This document shows positions 7,967 to 15,379 of a stretch of 23,525 nt of DNA, piece after piece. The stretch covers positions 1 through 23,525 of the forward strand of contig CATMRH010000005.1 of NCBI GenBank assembly GCA_950073955.1, read 5' to 3'. Each line of letters starts with the position of its first letter. Within the stretch, counting starts at the first letter, position 1. This DNA comes from an uncultured archaeon (GTDB taxonomy: Archaea > Thermoproteota > Nitrososphaeria > Nitrososphaerales > Nitrosopumilaceae). The translations under genes were made by a program, and so were the position numbers. The notes below the pieces were generated by a model. It saw only the letters and a list, made by a program, of their open reading frames with translations. It searched no databases and had not been told where the DNA came from.

Positions 7967-8812
7967 ATGAGTTACGCACATCCAGAAGTTTTAGTAGATA
8001 CTGAATGGGTATCAAAAAATCCACCTAATGATAATATGAAATTAGTGGAAGTTGATTATGATCCAGTAAATGGATATCAAAAAGGTCACATCAATGGTGC
8101 CAGTCTAATCTGGTGGAAACGTGACATTAACGATCCAGTTACAAGAGATATCATTAACAAAAAACAATTTGAAGCATTAATGTCAAAAAATGGAATTACT
8201 CCAGACACTGAAGTAATTCTTTATGGTGACTTTAACAATTGGTTTGCGGCATTTGTTTTCTGGGTTTTCAAATACTATGGACATGAAAATCTAAAGATTA
8301 TGAATGGTGGAAGAAAAAAATGGGAATTAGAAAACAAAGATTACACAACTGATGAACCACAAATGACACAAACAACATACAATGCACAACCTCCAGATGA
8401 AGGATTACGTGCTTATCTATTCGATGTTAGTAGAATATTGGGAAGAGAAGACTCTGTTATGGTTGATGTAAGATCACCTGCTGAATTTTCTGGCGAAATT
8501 ACTGCTCCTCCAGAATATCCAATGGAACATGCACAAAGAGGTGGACATATTCCTGGCGCAAATAATATTCCATGGGCAACTGCAGTTAATGATGCTGATG
8601 GAACATTCAAAGCAGTTGAAGAATTAAAACAAAATTATGAATCAAAAGGTGTGACTCCAGACAAAGATGTAATATGTTATTGTAGAATTGGAGAAAGATC
8701 ATCACATAGTTGGTTTGTTCTGAAATATCTGCTAGGATACCCAATGGTTCGGAACTATGATGGTTCTTGGACTGAATGGGGCAACATGATAGGAAATCCT
8801 GTGGAAAAATAA
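7967..8812 (+). CDS. Two-domain sulfurtransferase (rhodanese family)
   Basis: A 281-residue tandem-rhodanese protein of the thiosulfate/3-mercaptopyruvate sulfurtransferase family, likely cytoplasmic (no signal peptide). The N-terminal domain (about residues 8-128) is catalytically silent: its active-site loop reads Y-G-D-F-N, without cysteine. The C-terminal domain (about 150-278) carries the active cysteine C239 in C-R-I-G-E-R; a CRxGxR-type loop is the form usual for thiosulfate sulfurtransferases rather than mercaptopyruvate enzymes (CGxGxT). V-D-V-R-S-P-A-E-F-S-G opens that domain, and G-G-H-I-P-G-A at 192-198 is typical. Possible roles are sulfur delivery or cyanide/thiosulfate handling; the substrate is inferred only from the loop. 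Confidence 0.92.
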   Translation: MSYAHPEVLVDTEWVSKNPPNDNMKLVEVDYDPVNGYQKGHINGASLIWWKRDINDPVTRDIINKKQFEALMSKNGITPDTEVILYGDFNNWFAAFVFWVFKYYGHENLKIMNGGRKKWELENKDYTTDEPQMTQTTYNAQPPDEGLRAYLFDVSRILGREDSVMVDVRSPAEFSGEITAPPEYPMEHAQRGGHIPGANNIPWATAVNDADGTFKAVEELKQNYESKGVTPDKDVICYCRIGERSSHSWFVLKYLLGYPMVRNYDGSWTEWGNMIGNPVEK

Positions 8813-8848
8813 ATTGCTTCTAGACCTTCCTGTTCTAAAGAAAGGGTC

Positions 8849-8860
8849 TTTTTATTTTAT
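8849..8860 (+). promoter_or_regulatory. TATA-like box that decides the start of the next gene
   Basis: TTTTTATTTTAT is centred about 30 bases before ATG 8886. It supports ATG 8886 rather than the upstream in-frame TTG at 8814, since the box would otherwise lie inside the coding frame. Confidence 0.4.
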
Positions 8861-8885
8861 CAAAGACGGTAACACCGATTTTATC

Positions 8886-9125
8886 ATGGAAGATAAAACC
8901 AAAAGAGGTCTTACTGTAAAAGAGACATCTATAGATGAAAAACTAAACGTCAAGGCTGATAAGGGAATGATTCATGATATGGATGGCATTGGACATTGGG
9001 TTCCTATAAGATGGTATTTTTCCAAGAATTCTTATGATTTGTCACAGGTAATGACACACGCCGAAGCAATGGAAAAAAAATACGCCGAACTTAGAGAACT
9101 TACTTGTCCTGAAGATAATGACTGA
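8886..9125 (+). CDS. Small conserved-looking protein of unknown function
   Basis: I do not recognise this 79-residue protein. It starts M-E-D-K-T-K-R-G and has a charged N-terminal half, then G-I-G-H-W-V-P-I-R-W-Y-F (about residues 35-46), followed by an amphipathic helix with H-A-E-A-M-E-K-K-Y-A-E-L. One cysteine lies near the end. There is no signal peptide or membrane segment. The frame is open further upstream to a TTG at 8814, one base after the rhodanese stop, which would add 24 hydrophobic residues. I prefer ATG 8886 because of the TATA-like sequence just upstream. It is between rhodanese and the ferredoxin fusion on the same strand, but each has its own promoter-like box. Confidence 0.6.
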   Translation: MEDKTKRGLTVKETSIDEKLNVKADKGMIHDMDGIGHWVPIRWYFSKNSYDLSQVMTHAEAMEKKYAELRELTCPEDND

Positions 9126-9130
9126 TAACC

Positions 9131-9139
9131 TTTTTAACT
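9131..9139 (+). promoter_or_regulatory. TATA-like box for the ferredoxin fusion
   Basis: TTTTTAACT is centred about 27 bases before the ATG at 9162, immediately after the preceding gene's stop. It fits leaderless transcription. By-eye call. Confidence 0.45.
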
Positions 9140-9161
9140 AAATTAGAGGTACCAAAATTAA

Positions 9162-10106
9162 ATGTCATTACTATTAAAAGATCGAGTATGGTCAATGGAA
9201 GCTCCAACTGCAAAACGTGGTGTTTATCCACTACATGGATACAAAATTGGACTTTACAGACTACCAGTTAAACTCGAAGATCTAGCAGAAATAAAATCAA
9301 TTCATGATGGACTCAAGAAGGCATTTGAAATGGATATGTATGCTGATAGAATTTATGCAACATATCGCTGGCAAGAACAAAACAAGAAAGATTCTGATGC
9401 AAAAGGATACGAGGAAGTTGAGTTATCTATTACAGTTGAAATTGTTACTGGCGAAGTAGTTGATATTATTTATCAAATTTTTCCAATTGAAAAATTTGGT
9501 GATCCAAATTGGGTTCAAGATTACAGAAAGAAAGCTGACCATTTTGCAAAAATGGTAATTGATACTATTTTACGTAACACTATCTTGGCTGACAAGATGA
9601 TTTCTTACTATGTAAAAACTGAAAAGATCTCTGAGATTGCTGCTATTCAAAAACTTGAAGAACTTACTCCTTTGGCAAAAATTGTCCTTGGTGCAAAAGC
9701 CAAAGCCGTTGAAGTAGTAGAAGAAGGTGAAGAAGATGAAGGAGAAATTGAAATTCCAGATGGTGCTAAACCTGGCCCAATTGATGTGGAATATAAATCA
9801 AAAATGAAATTGTCTGCAGGATATGACGCAGCTGGATATACTATCAAAACTTGGGGACGAAGAGGCACAAGCAATGGAATTATGGGTGTTTGGGGAGAAT
9901 TTGTTTCAGTAGATTATGATATCTGTATTGCAGACGGTGGATGTATTGAAGCATGCCCCGTAGATGTTTATGAGTGGTTTGACACTCCAGGAAACCCAGC
10001 ATCAGACAAAAAACCATTGATGTCAAAAGAACCCGATTGTATTTTTTGTCTTGCTTGTGAAGGTGTTTGCCCACCACAAGCAATCAAGATCTATGAGATA
10101 AAATAG
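9162..10106 (+). CDS. Large fusion ferredoxin: unknown N-terminal domain plus Sulfolobus-type dicluster ferredoxin
   Basis: A 314-residue protein. Residues 1-180 form a domain I cannot name (charged, mostly soluble, with Y-A-T-Y-R-W-Q-E and beta-rich V-E-L-S-I-T-V-E-I-V). An acidic linker (about 184-199) follows. Residues 205-314 align with Sulfolobus dicluster ferredoxin, including D-T-P-G-N-P-A-S-D-K-K. Cluster ligands are C255, D258, C261, C265-P and C293, C296, C299, C303-P. D258 stands where a cysteine is normal, as in the CxxD motif of Sulfolobus ferredoxin, which holds a [3Fe-4S] cluster there. The zinc ligands of the Sulfolobus protein (H16, H19, H34, D76) are replaced. It probably carries electrons in the cytoplasm, for instance to or from 2-oxoacid oxidoreductases; the partner is unknown. 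Confidence 0.88.
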   Translation: MSLLLKDRVWSMEAPTAKRGVYPLHGYKIGLYRLPVKLEDLAEIKSIHDGLKKAFEMDMYADRIYATYRWQEQNKKDSDAKGYEEVELSITVEIVTGEVVDIIYQIFPIEKFGDPNWVQDYRKKADHFAKMVIDTILRNTILADKMISYYVKTEKISEIAAIQKLEELTPLAKIVLGAKAKAVEVVEEGEEDEGEIEIPDGAKPGPIDVEYKSKMKLSAGYDAAGYTIKTWGRRGTSNGIMGVWGEFVSVDYDICIADGGCIEACPVDVYEWFDTPGNPASDKKPLMSKEPDCIFCLACEGVCPPQAIKIYEIK

Positions 10107-10122
10107 TTTCAATTCCTTGCAA

Positions 10123-10131
10123 GTATAAATA
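10123..10131 (+). promoter_or_regulatory. TATA box for the glycosyltransferase gene
   Basis: GTATAAATA is one of the best TATA matches in the window. It is about 34 bases before the ATG at 10161, so a short leader of roughly 5-10 bases is expected, unlike most genes here. Confidence 0.5.
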
Positions 10132-10160
10132 GCGAATAACAATTCTGAGAAATTAGGGAT

Positions 10161-12233
10161 ATGGCAATCAATCCTTTCACTATGTTTATTTTTGATTTAT
10201 TTATTATATCAGCTATCATAATTATTGCATATACTTGCAATTTTTACTATCTGGCATTTCTTTCTCGAAAAAGAAAAGATGTTTTACCCACTATTGATTT
10301 AGGAACCCCCTCAATTACAATTCAACTTCCAATATACAACGAAAAATATGTTGCAAAGAGACTTGTAGATGCAGTATGTAACATGGATTATCCAAAAGAG
10401 AAAATGAGTATTATGGTGTTAGATGATTCTGATGATGAAACTGTTGAATTAGTTAAAAATGTGGTTAATGATTACAAGGAACAAGGATTCCTAATTGAAC
10501 ATGTAAGACGCGGAACCAGAGATGGATACAAAGCAGGCGCTCTAAAACACGCTATGCAGACAACAGATTCCGAATTTGTTGCCATATTTGATGCTGACTT
10601 TATTCCTCCAACATGGTTTCTCAAACGAGCAATTCCTCACTTTTCAAAATCAAATATTGGCCTTATTCAATGCCGTTGGGGGCATGTAAATGAAAATTAC
10701 TCTACAATTACTCAAGCACAAGCACTTGCTCTCGACTTCCATTTTCTTATCGAACAAAAAGCAAAAAGCAATTCTCATCTATTCATGAATTTTAATGGCA
10801 CTGCTGGAATTTGGAAACGTGAATGTATTGAAGATGCTGGGGGTTGGCATACTGCTACACTAGTTGAAGACCTTGATCTTAGTTACAGAGCACAAATGAA
10901 AGGATGGAAATGTGTGTTCTTGCCTGATATTGTAGTTGATGCAGAACTTCCTGCTCAGATGAATGCAGCTAAAAGACAACAATTCCGTTGGGCAAAAGGC
11001 TCTATTCAATGTGCAGTAAAACTACTTTTTGATATTACCGTTAAACGAAAAGTTGCAGTTGAAGCAAAGATTCAAGCATTCATCCAACTGACTCGCCATA
11101 TTGTTTTTCCGTTAATGCTGATACAGTTTTTGGCATTGCCAATTTTGTTAGCAGGGCAAGTTAATCTTTATGTGATTAGTTTTCTTCCTGTCATAACAAT
11201 TGCAGTATATCTTGTAATGGGGCCAGGTGCATACCTCGTGATTATGCAGGGTATGTATCACAAGTCATGGAAGTCAAAAGCAAAGATACTGCCAGCATTG
11301 TTAGTCTACAATGCTGGACTATCCGTAAACAACACTGTTGCAGTCTTTGATGCAGTACTTGGGAAGAAAAATGAATTTCTTAGAACTCCAAAATATGGAA
11401 TCATAACAAAAGATGATGATTGGCGAGACAAGGCATACAATCTACCTTTTTCGCAGACTACTCTCTTGGAGATATTTTTTGGAGTATATGGAATAATGGC
11501 AATCTTTATTTCAATATTTTCAAACAATCCTATATTTGTACCAATTATTGGATTGCAAACTGTTGGATTTTTTTACATTGCCTACATGAGCCTGTCTCAT
11601 ACGCGATTTCAAAGAAATAAATCAAGTGATAATCATGTCATGACCAAGAACGAGAAAATGGCAAAAATTATTTACAAACTTTCCATGATTGGAATTATTG
11701 GAATTATTGTTTTTGGAGGATTTATGGCAATCACTGGCTACAACACCGACATTTATCCTCTTGATAGGATGAGGGGACATCTTGATGGAATTATTGGTTC
11801 GTCTGATCCTGCCGCAATTCGTGCCCATTTGGTGGCAATTCAAGAAGATTTGAATATTGTTATGGAAAATCCAAATCTGCTAGAAACAACAAATACAAAT
11901 GGTGAAGTTATCTCCAAAAATCCGGTTTGGGTGTTTCCTACAGACTCTACAAACTTCATTAGAATACAAAATGATGTGAACTTTATGCTTACAGGTGTTG
12001 AGAAAATCTCAGCTGTTCCAAAGGATAGCTCTGCATATCATACAGGAATGATGGATGTTAGTGATAGGGCCTTACAGTTGAGGATCAACATTATGGATGC
12101 AACTCCATACATGTATGTTAGTGCTCCAAACGTACTGTATAGTGTAATTTGGGTTGTTGCAATCTTGGCTATCTTTACTGCATTAAAAAGAAAGAAAGAA
12201 CAACTCAAAGAAGCTGATGAACTAGGAGTTTAA
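10161..12233 (+). CDS. Processive membrane glycosyltransferase, family 2 (cellulose/mannan synthase-like)
   Basis: A 690-residue membrane GT2 enzyme that should polymerise a sugar chain on the cytoplasmic face and move it across the membrane. Order: one N-terminal membrane helix (about 8-32), a GT-A catalytic domain (about 48-290) with D-D-S at 88-90, D-A-D at 144-146, V-E-D-L-D-L-S-Y-R at 235-243 and Q-Q-F-R-W at 273-277 (the DD, DxD, ED and QxxRW motifs), then helices near 311-332, 335-362, 432-453, 458-478 and 506-526. Residues about 527-658 are predicted outside, and a last helix (about 660-675) returns to a charged tail. The R-T-P-K-Y-G-I motif at 408-414 resembles CslA-type mannan synthases. 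The product could be an exopolysaccharide or glycan for surface proteins; the sugar is unknown. Confidence 0.9.
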   Translation: MAINPFTMFIFDLFIISAIIIIAYTCNFYYLAFLSRKRKDVLPTIDLGTPSITIQLPIYNEKYVAKRLVDAVCNMDYPKEKMSIMVLDDSDDETVELVKNVVNDYKEQGFLIEHVRRGTRDGYKAGALKHAMQTTDSEFVAIFDADFIPPTWFLKRAIPHFSKSNIGLIQCRWGHVNENYSTITQAQALALDFHFLIEQKAKSNSHLFMNFNGTAGIWKRECIEDAGGWHTATLVEDLDLSYRAQMKGWKCVFLPDIVVDAELPAQMNAAKRQQFRWAKGSIQCAVKLLFDITVKRKVAVEAKIQAFIQLTRHIVFPLMLIQFLALPILLAGQVNLYVISFLPVITIAVYLVMGPGAYLVIMQGMYHKSWKSKAKILPALLVYNAGLSVNNTVAVFDAVLGKKNEFLRTPKYGIITKDDDWRDKAYNLPFSQTTLLEIFFGVYGIMAIFISIFSNNPIFVPIIGLQTVGFFYIAYMSLSHTRFQRNKSSDNHVMTKNEKMAKIIYKLSMIGIIGIIVFGGFMAITGYNTDIYPLDRMRGHLDGIIGSSDPAAIRAHLVAIQEDLNIVMENPNLLETTNTNGEVISKNPVWVFPTDSTNFIRIQNDVNFMLTGVEKISAVPKDSSAYHTGMMDVSDRALQLRINIMDATPYMYVSAPNVLYSVIWVVAILAIFTALKRKKEQLKEADELGV

Positions 12234-13624
12234 GAAATATTCAGATCATTTCTAATTTCATCTACTGCTCTAATTCCATAAATATCTCTTACTTGCTGAA
12301 TTCTTACTGCCTCTTTAAACATGTCTCTTCCAATTGCATTTGTTAAAATTGAATACACATCACTAAATCGAATCTCCCACTTGTCTGCACAATCAAAAAT
12401 TTTACTTATTGCCCATTGTCTTACTTCATAAGGTAGTGGAATCTTTTCACCTAATTCTATTGAAATTCTATCAAACAGATTAACAATATTTGCAGTCTGA
12501 GACGCCATCTTTTCAAGATCTTTTGCATTTCCATACTTTGATTCTGCATTCATTCTGATACCTGATTGATATTCTGAAAGCTTTAACAATGCCATCATCT
12601 CTTGTGATGAATCACTTGATGCCTTACTTGTAACATTTTTGACTGTTTGTATCTCTTCAAATAATTTTTCAGATTTTTTATGAAATTCTGCAGTGGATGC
12701 ATCCTGTCTTTTTACAATGTCTGAAACCGAAGCCATTTTTTGTTCAATACTATTTATTTTACCTTCAAGTTCTTTGATAGACTCTAGGCTCAAGTCCTCT
12801 ACAGAATTTGCCTTTATTGCTATCGTGCCAAACTGTTGTTTGAGCCCATCAATTACGCCTCCCAACGAATCAATTTTTGAGGCTTTAGAAGAAATTGCAT
12901 CAATTGTGATCTTAATTGCCTCTAATTCAGCATTAATATTTGAAGTAAATGATGTTCCTTCAACAATTTTCCCAAGTTCTTGTTTGAGGCTTTCAATAAT
13001 TTTAGTTCCTGTCTCTAATCCTCCAGTTTTTCCTGAAATCTCTTCTATACTATTTTTTAGTTTACCTATTTCAGAACTAATTTCTGAAAAAGAGTCAGCT
13101 TTTCCAGAAACCTTCCTGAGTTCATCTCTAACATCATCAATCCTCTGAGCAATTTTGATAATCATTTGAGAATTATTTTTAATTGAATCCACACTATCTC
13201 TTACTTGTTGAGATACTGACTTTGATGATTTTTGAAAATCAGAAATTCTGTTTATCTCTTCTTGCAATTTAGCAGTTTGGTCATTGATCTTATTGACTAA
13301 ATTAGATTGTGTTCTTACTTGACTTAATCCAGAGTATAGTTTTTGTGTGTCCGCTTCTATAATGTTAATTTGTTTTGATTGTTTTTGGATGTGTTCTAAT
13401 GTAGTTGTTAATGTATCTATCATTCCTTTCATTGATACTAGGACCTTTTGATTTTCACCAAAAATTTTTGACATGACTTTGATCTCTTTTTGCAAAGCCT
13501 TGTTAGAATTAGAAAATGATGCAACATTCTTGAGTAACACTGATGGACTTGGCTCCCTTTTCGTAATTTTTCTTGTTTGGCTTACTGCTTTAGTTGTTTT
13601 CTTCTTTGCAGTCCTTTTAGCCAT
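12230..13624 (-). CDS. Long coiled-coil protein with basic N-terminal tail, unknown function
   Basis: I do not recognise this 464-residue protein. The first 25 residues are very basic and rich in K, T, R (A-K-R-T-A-K-K-K-T-T-K), like a DNA- or surface-binding tail. Residues about 40-345 are low in aromatics, with repeated heptads and repeating short blocks of the type S-x-I-x-x-L-K/G-x-x-I/L (for example at 195-280), suggesting an extended coiled coil. A compact C-terminal domain (about 360-464) contains W and several hydrophobic helices. No signal peptide, no Walker motif, so it is not an SMC ATPase. Its stop overlaps the glycosyltransferase stop by four bases, tail to tail. A TATA-like TTTTTTATC on the minus strand (about 13649-13657) is about 29 bases upstream of the ATG. 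A structural, chromatin or chemoreceptor-like role is possible but unproven. Confidence 0.8.
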   Translation of the reverse strand: MAKRTAKKKTTKAVSQTRKITKREPSPSVLLKNVASFSNSNKALQKEIKVMSKIFGENQKVLVSMKGMIDTLTTTLEHIQKQSKQINIIEADTQKLYSGLSQVRTQSNLVNKINDQTAKLQEEINRISDFQKSSKSVSQQVRDSVDSIKNNSQMIIKIAQRIDDVRDELRKVSGKADSFSEISSEIGKLKNSIEEISGKTGGLETGTKIIESLKQELGKIVEGTSFTSNINAELEAIKITIDAISSKASKIDSLGGVIDGLKQQFGTIAIKANSVEDLSLESIKELEGKINSIEQKMASVSDIVKRQDASTAEFHKKSEKLFEEIQTVKNVTSKASSDSSQEMMALLKLSEYQSGIRMNAESKYGNAKDLEKMASQTANIVNLFDRISIELGEKIPLPYEVRQWAISKIFDCADKWEIRFSDVYSILTNAIGRDMFKEAVRIQQVRDIYGIRAVDEIRNDLNIS

Positions 13625-13685
13625 ATAGATTAAATTAAAAATTTGATGATAAAAAAGTTAGCTCTAAAATAAAAAATGTAAAGAG

Positions 13686-13793
13686 TTACTTGTTTACAAC
13701 TTGTGGCTCATGAAGTAATTCATGAAAGGTCTTTTCAGCCAAACCATTCGCTGTATCAATAAACCCTCTTGTGCAATATTCACATTGAATCAT
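13686..13793 (-). CDS. Tiny C2H2 zinc-finger-like protein
   Basis: A 35-residue frame starting M-I-Q-C-E-Y-C-T-R-G-F with C4-x2-C7-x16-H24-x3-H28. This is the spacing class of a single C2H2 zinc finger, slightly longer than the classical x12 loop, with G-F after the cysteines and L-A-E-K-T-F before the first histidine. ATG start; the AT-rich block ATTATTAATA on the minus strand (about 13817-13826) lies about 28 bases upstream, fitting a leaderless transcript. A perfect inverted repeat ends one base before the start codon. The coiled-coil gene begins 61 bases downstream on the same strand. It could be a DNA- or protein-binding regulator. Coding status rests on the zinc-ligand pattern and promoter position. 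Confidence 0.6.
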   Translation of the reverse strand: MIQCEYCTRGFIDTANGLAEKTFHELLHEPQVVNK

Positions 13794-13818
13794 ATAGTAC
13801 GGTACTATACCGTACTAT
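13794..13818. promoter_or_regulatory. Perfect 11-base inverted repeat abutting the zinc-finger start (operator candidate)
   Basis: Two 11-base arms, ATAGTACGGTA and TACCGTACTAT, are exact reverse complements separated by CTA. The repeat lies between the TATA-like block and the start codon of the tiny zinc-finger gene, a place where a bound repressor would block initiation from the minus-strand promoter. It also lies just upstream of a possible short plus-strand frame. Confidence 0.6.
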
Positions 13819-13849
13819 TAATAATCGGGTAATTACAACGTAACCAATT

Positions 13850-13939
13850 ATGCAGTCAGATACCCCAGGTCATATCTCTACATTTTATTCAGATGACCTA
13901 ATCATCACTCTGCATTTGATAATGAATAACTTGGAATAA
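13850..13939 (+). CDS. Possible 29-residue leaderless micro-ORF, doubtful
   Basis: An ATG frame reading M-Q-S-D-T-P-G-H-I-S-T and ending L-I-M-N-N-L-E lies head-to-head with the zinc-finger gene. The same AT-rich block (about 13817-13826) is about 29 bases upstream. I recognise no family and it may be chance. Apart from this frame, bases 13819-14021 hold only a 5-base stem GGTTA/TAACC at 13943-13956 and AT-rich sequence. Confidence 0.2.
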   Translation: MQSDTPGHISTFYSDDLIITLHLIMNNLE

Positions 13940-14021
13940 AGAGGTTAAAAATAACCATCGAGCCTGTTTTCAATTATTTACTATTCTACTAATTTAATTT
14001 CTAAATTTTTAATGTGTGATC

Positions 14022-14047
14022 ATTTTTAAACAAATTTGTTTAAAAAT
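14022..14047. promoter_or_regulatory. Perfect 26-base palindrome on the antiporter promoter
   Basis: The 26 bases ATTTTTAAACAAA/TTTGTTTAAAAAT form an exact two-fold symmetric sequence with no spacer. Its left half contains a TATA-like TTTTTAAAC (14023-14031) about 27 bases before ATG 14054. The right half covers the expected transcription start side. This is the geometry of an operator that would occlude TBP/TFB or RNA polymerase. Confidence 0.55.
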
Positions 14048-14053
14048 AATATT

Positions 14054-15379
14054 ATGCAAAATATTCTACTTCAATTAGATACAAGTGAAATTCAAAACAC
14101 TATTGACACTACTGTTACTACTTTAATTGAACAGATAACTCCCGAGCTTCCTCACACTAGTTTTATCACTGATTTAGCTTTTATCATGATTATTGGTGCT
14201 ATAGTTACACTTGCATTTTTTAAAATAAAACAACCCTTGATCATTGGTTATCTATTTGCAGGAATGTTGATTGGTCCTCTCTCTCCATTTTGGTCATGGG
14301 TTTTACCTGAAGGAGGTCCTACTTCTGCTTTAGGCGGTGTAGGAATTTTATCTGATATTGAGGCATTGAATCTTTTTGCTGAAATTGGTGTCATCTTACT
14401 TCTTTTTGTAATCGGTATTGAATTTCCATATTCAAAAATCAAAAGTATTGGTCGTAAGGCAATTGGAATTGGAAATATAGGATTATTCTTGACAATGGGT
14501 GTCATATTTTACGTGTCTACTTTGCTTGGACTACAATTCATGGATGCATTATTTATTTCAGCAGCATTATCAATATCAAGTACTGCAATTATTGTTAAGA
14601 TTTTTGAGGATACAGGACAAATCAAAAAAGAATCTTCTTTACTTGTCCTAGGTATTTTAATTGTTGAAGATGTAATTGCAGTCATTCTGATTTCTTCATT
14701 ACAATCTATTGCCTTAGTTGGAACTGTATCCATAGAATCTATTATCGCAGTAGTTGCCGTTGCAATTGCTCTTATTGTTGGAACATTTACTGTTGGAACC
14801 CGTGTAATCCCTCCACTAATTGATAGAGTTGCAGCTACAGAACATCGTGAAATTTTACTACTTAGTGTTCTTGGTCTCTGTTTTGGATATGCCTTATTTG
14901 CAAACATTGTAGGATTATCTGTAGCAATTGGAGCATTTTTGGCAGGTGTGCTTGTTGCTGAATCCAAATCAGCCGAAGTCTCAAAACTTCTTTCAAGTCC
15001 AATTAAAGACATGTTTGTAGCCATATTCTTTATCTCGGTTGGCGCACTGATGGATGTTTCCCAGCTTGAAAATTACATTGTTATAGCTATTGTTTTGATT
15101 GCGGTTTCTATTGGCATGAAATTTGGAGGTAATATGCTTGGAAATATCATATTTAGACAAAAACGTGGAAAGGCACTTCGTTCTGCATTTTCCTTAGCTG
15201 CTCCAAGAGGCGAATTCTCAATTGTAATTGTAAAGGTTGGGGCAGATATGGGTGCAGTTAGTGCCTTCTTGTTCCCTTTGATAGGTATGATTTCTATAAT
15301 TACCGCAATTATTACACCCTTTTTGATGAAAGCTGGTGATAAAATAATTCCTGCAATAGAAAAGAAAGAAGATGACTGA
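14054..15379 (+). CDS. Kef-type monovalent cation:proton antiporter (CPA2 family)
   Basis: A 441-residue polytopic membrane protein of the CPA2 (KefB/NapA-like) family that exchanges H(+) for Na(+) or K(+). About 12-13 hydrophobic helices are visible. Family signatures: K-Q-P-L-I-I-G-Y-L-F-A-G-M-L-I-G-P in the first part, L-F-A-E-I-G-V-I-L-L-L-F-V-I-G-I-E-F, the ion-site segment V-L-G-I-L-I-V-E-D-V-I-A-V, and A-A-P-R-G-E-F-S-I-V-I near the end. The cytoplasmic RCK/TrkA-N domain of KefB/C is absent. The frame opens at TTG 14036, but ATG 14054 fits the TATA-like box and avoids placing the palindrome in the coding region. The next gene starts eight bases inside its 3' end. Confidence 0.92.
   Translation: MQNILLQLDTSEIQNTIDTTVTTLIEQITPELPHTSFITDLAFIMIIGAIVTLAFFKIKQPLIIGYLFAGMLIGPLSPFWSWVLPEGGPTSALGGVGILSDIEALNLFAEIGVILLLFVIGIEFPYSKIKSIGRKAIGIGNIGLFLTMGVIFYVSTLLGLQFMDALFISAALSISSTAIIVKIFEDTGQIKKESSLLVLGILIVEDVIAVILISSLQSIALVGTVSIESIIAVVAVAIALIVGTFTVGTRVIPPLIDRVAATEHREILLLSVLGLCFGYALFANIVGLSVAIGAFLAGVLVAESKSAEVSKLLSSPIKDMFVAIFFISVGALMDVSQLENYIVIAIVLIAVSIGMKFGGNMLGNIIFRQKRGKALRSAFSLAAPRGEFSIVIVKVGADMGAVSAFLFPLIGMISIITAIITPFLMKAGDKIIPAIEKKEDD

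Noticed and set aside
8814..8885. Upstream TTG start for the 79-residue unknown gene
   Set aside because: It would begin one base after the rhodanese stop and place a TATA-like box inside the coding frame; still possible if the two genes are co-transcribed.
13631..13680. C/D-box small RNA candidate (TGATGA-like box near 13640)
   Set aside because: No matching D box or C'/D' pair could be found downstream.
13943..13956. GGTTA-AAAA-TAACC hairpin
   Set aside because: A 5-base stem in AT-rich DNA is expected by chance and has no T-run or gene edge beside it.
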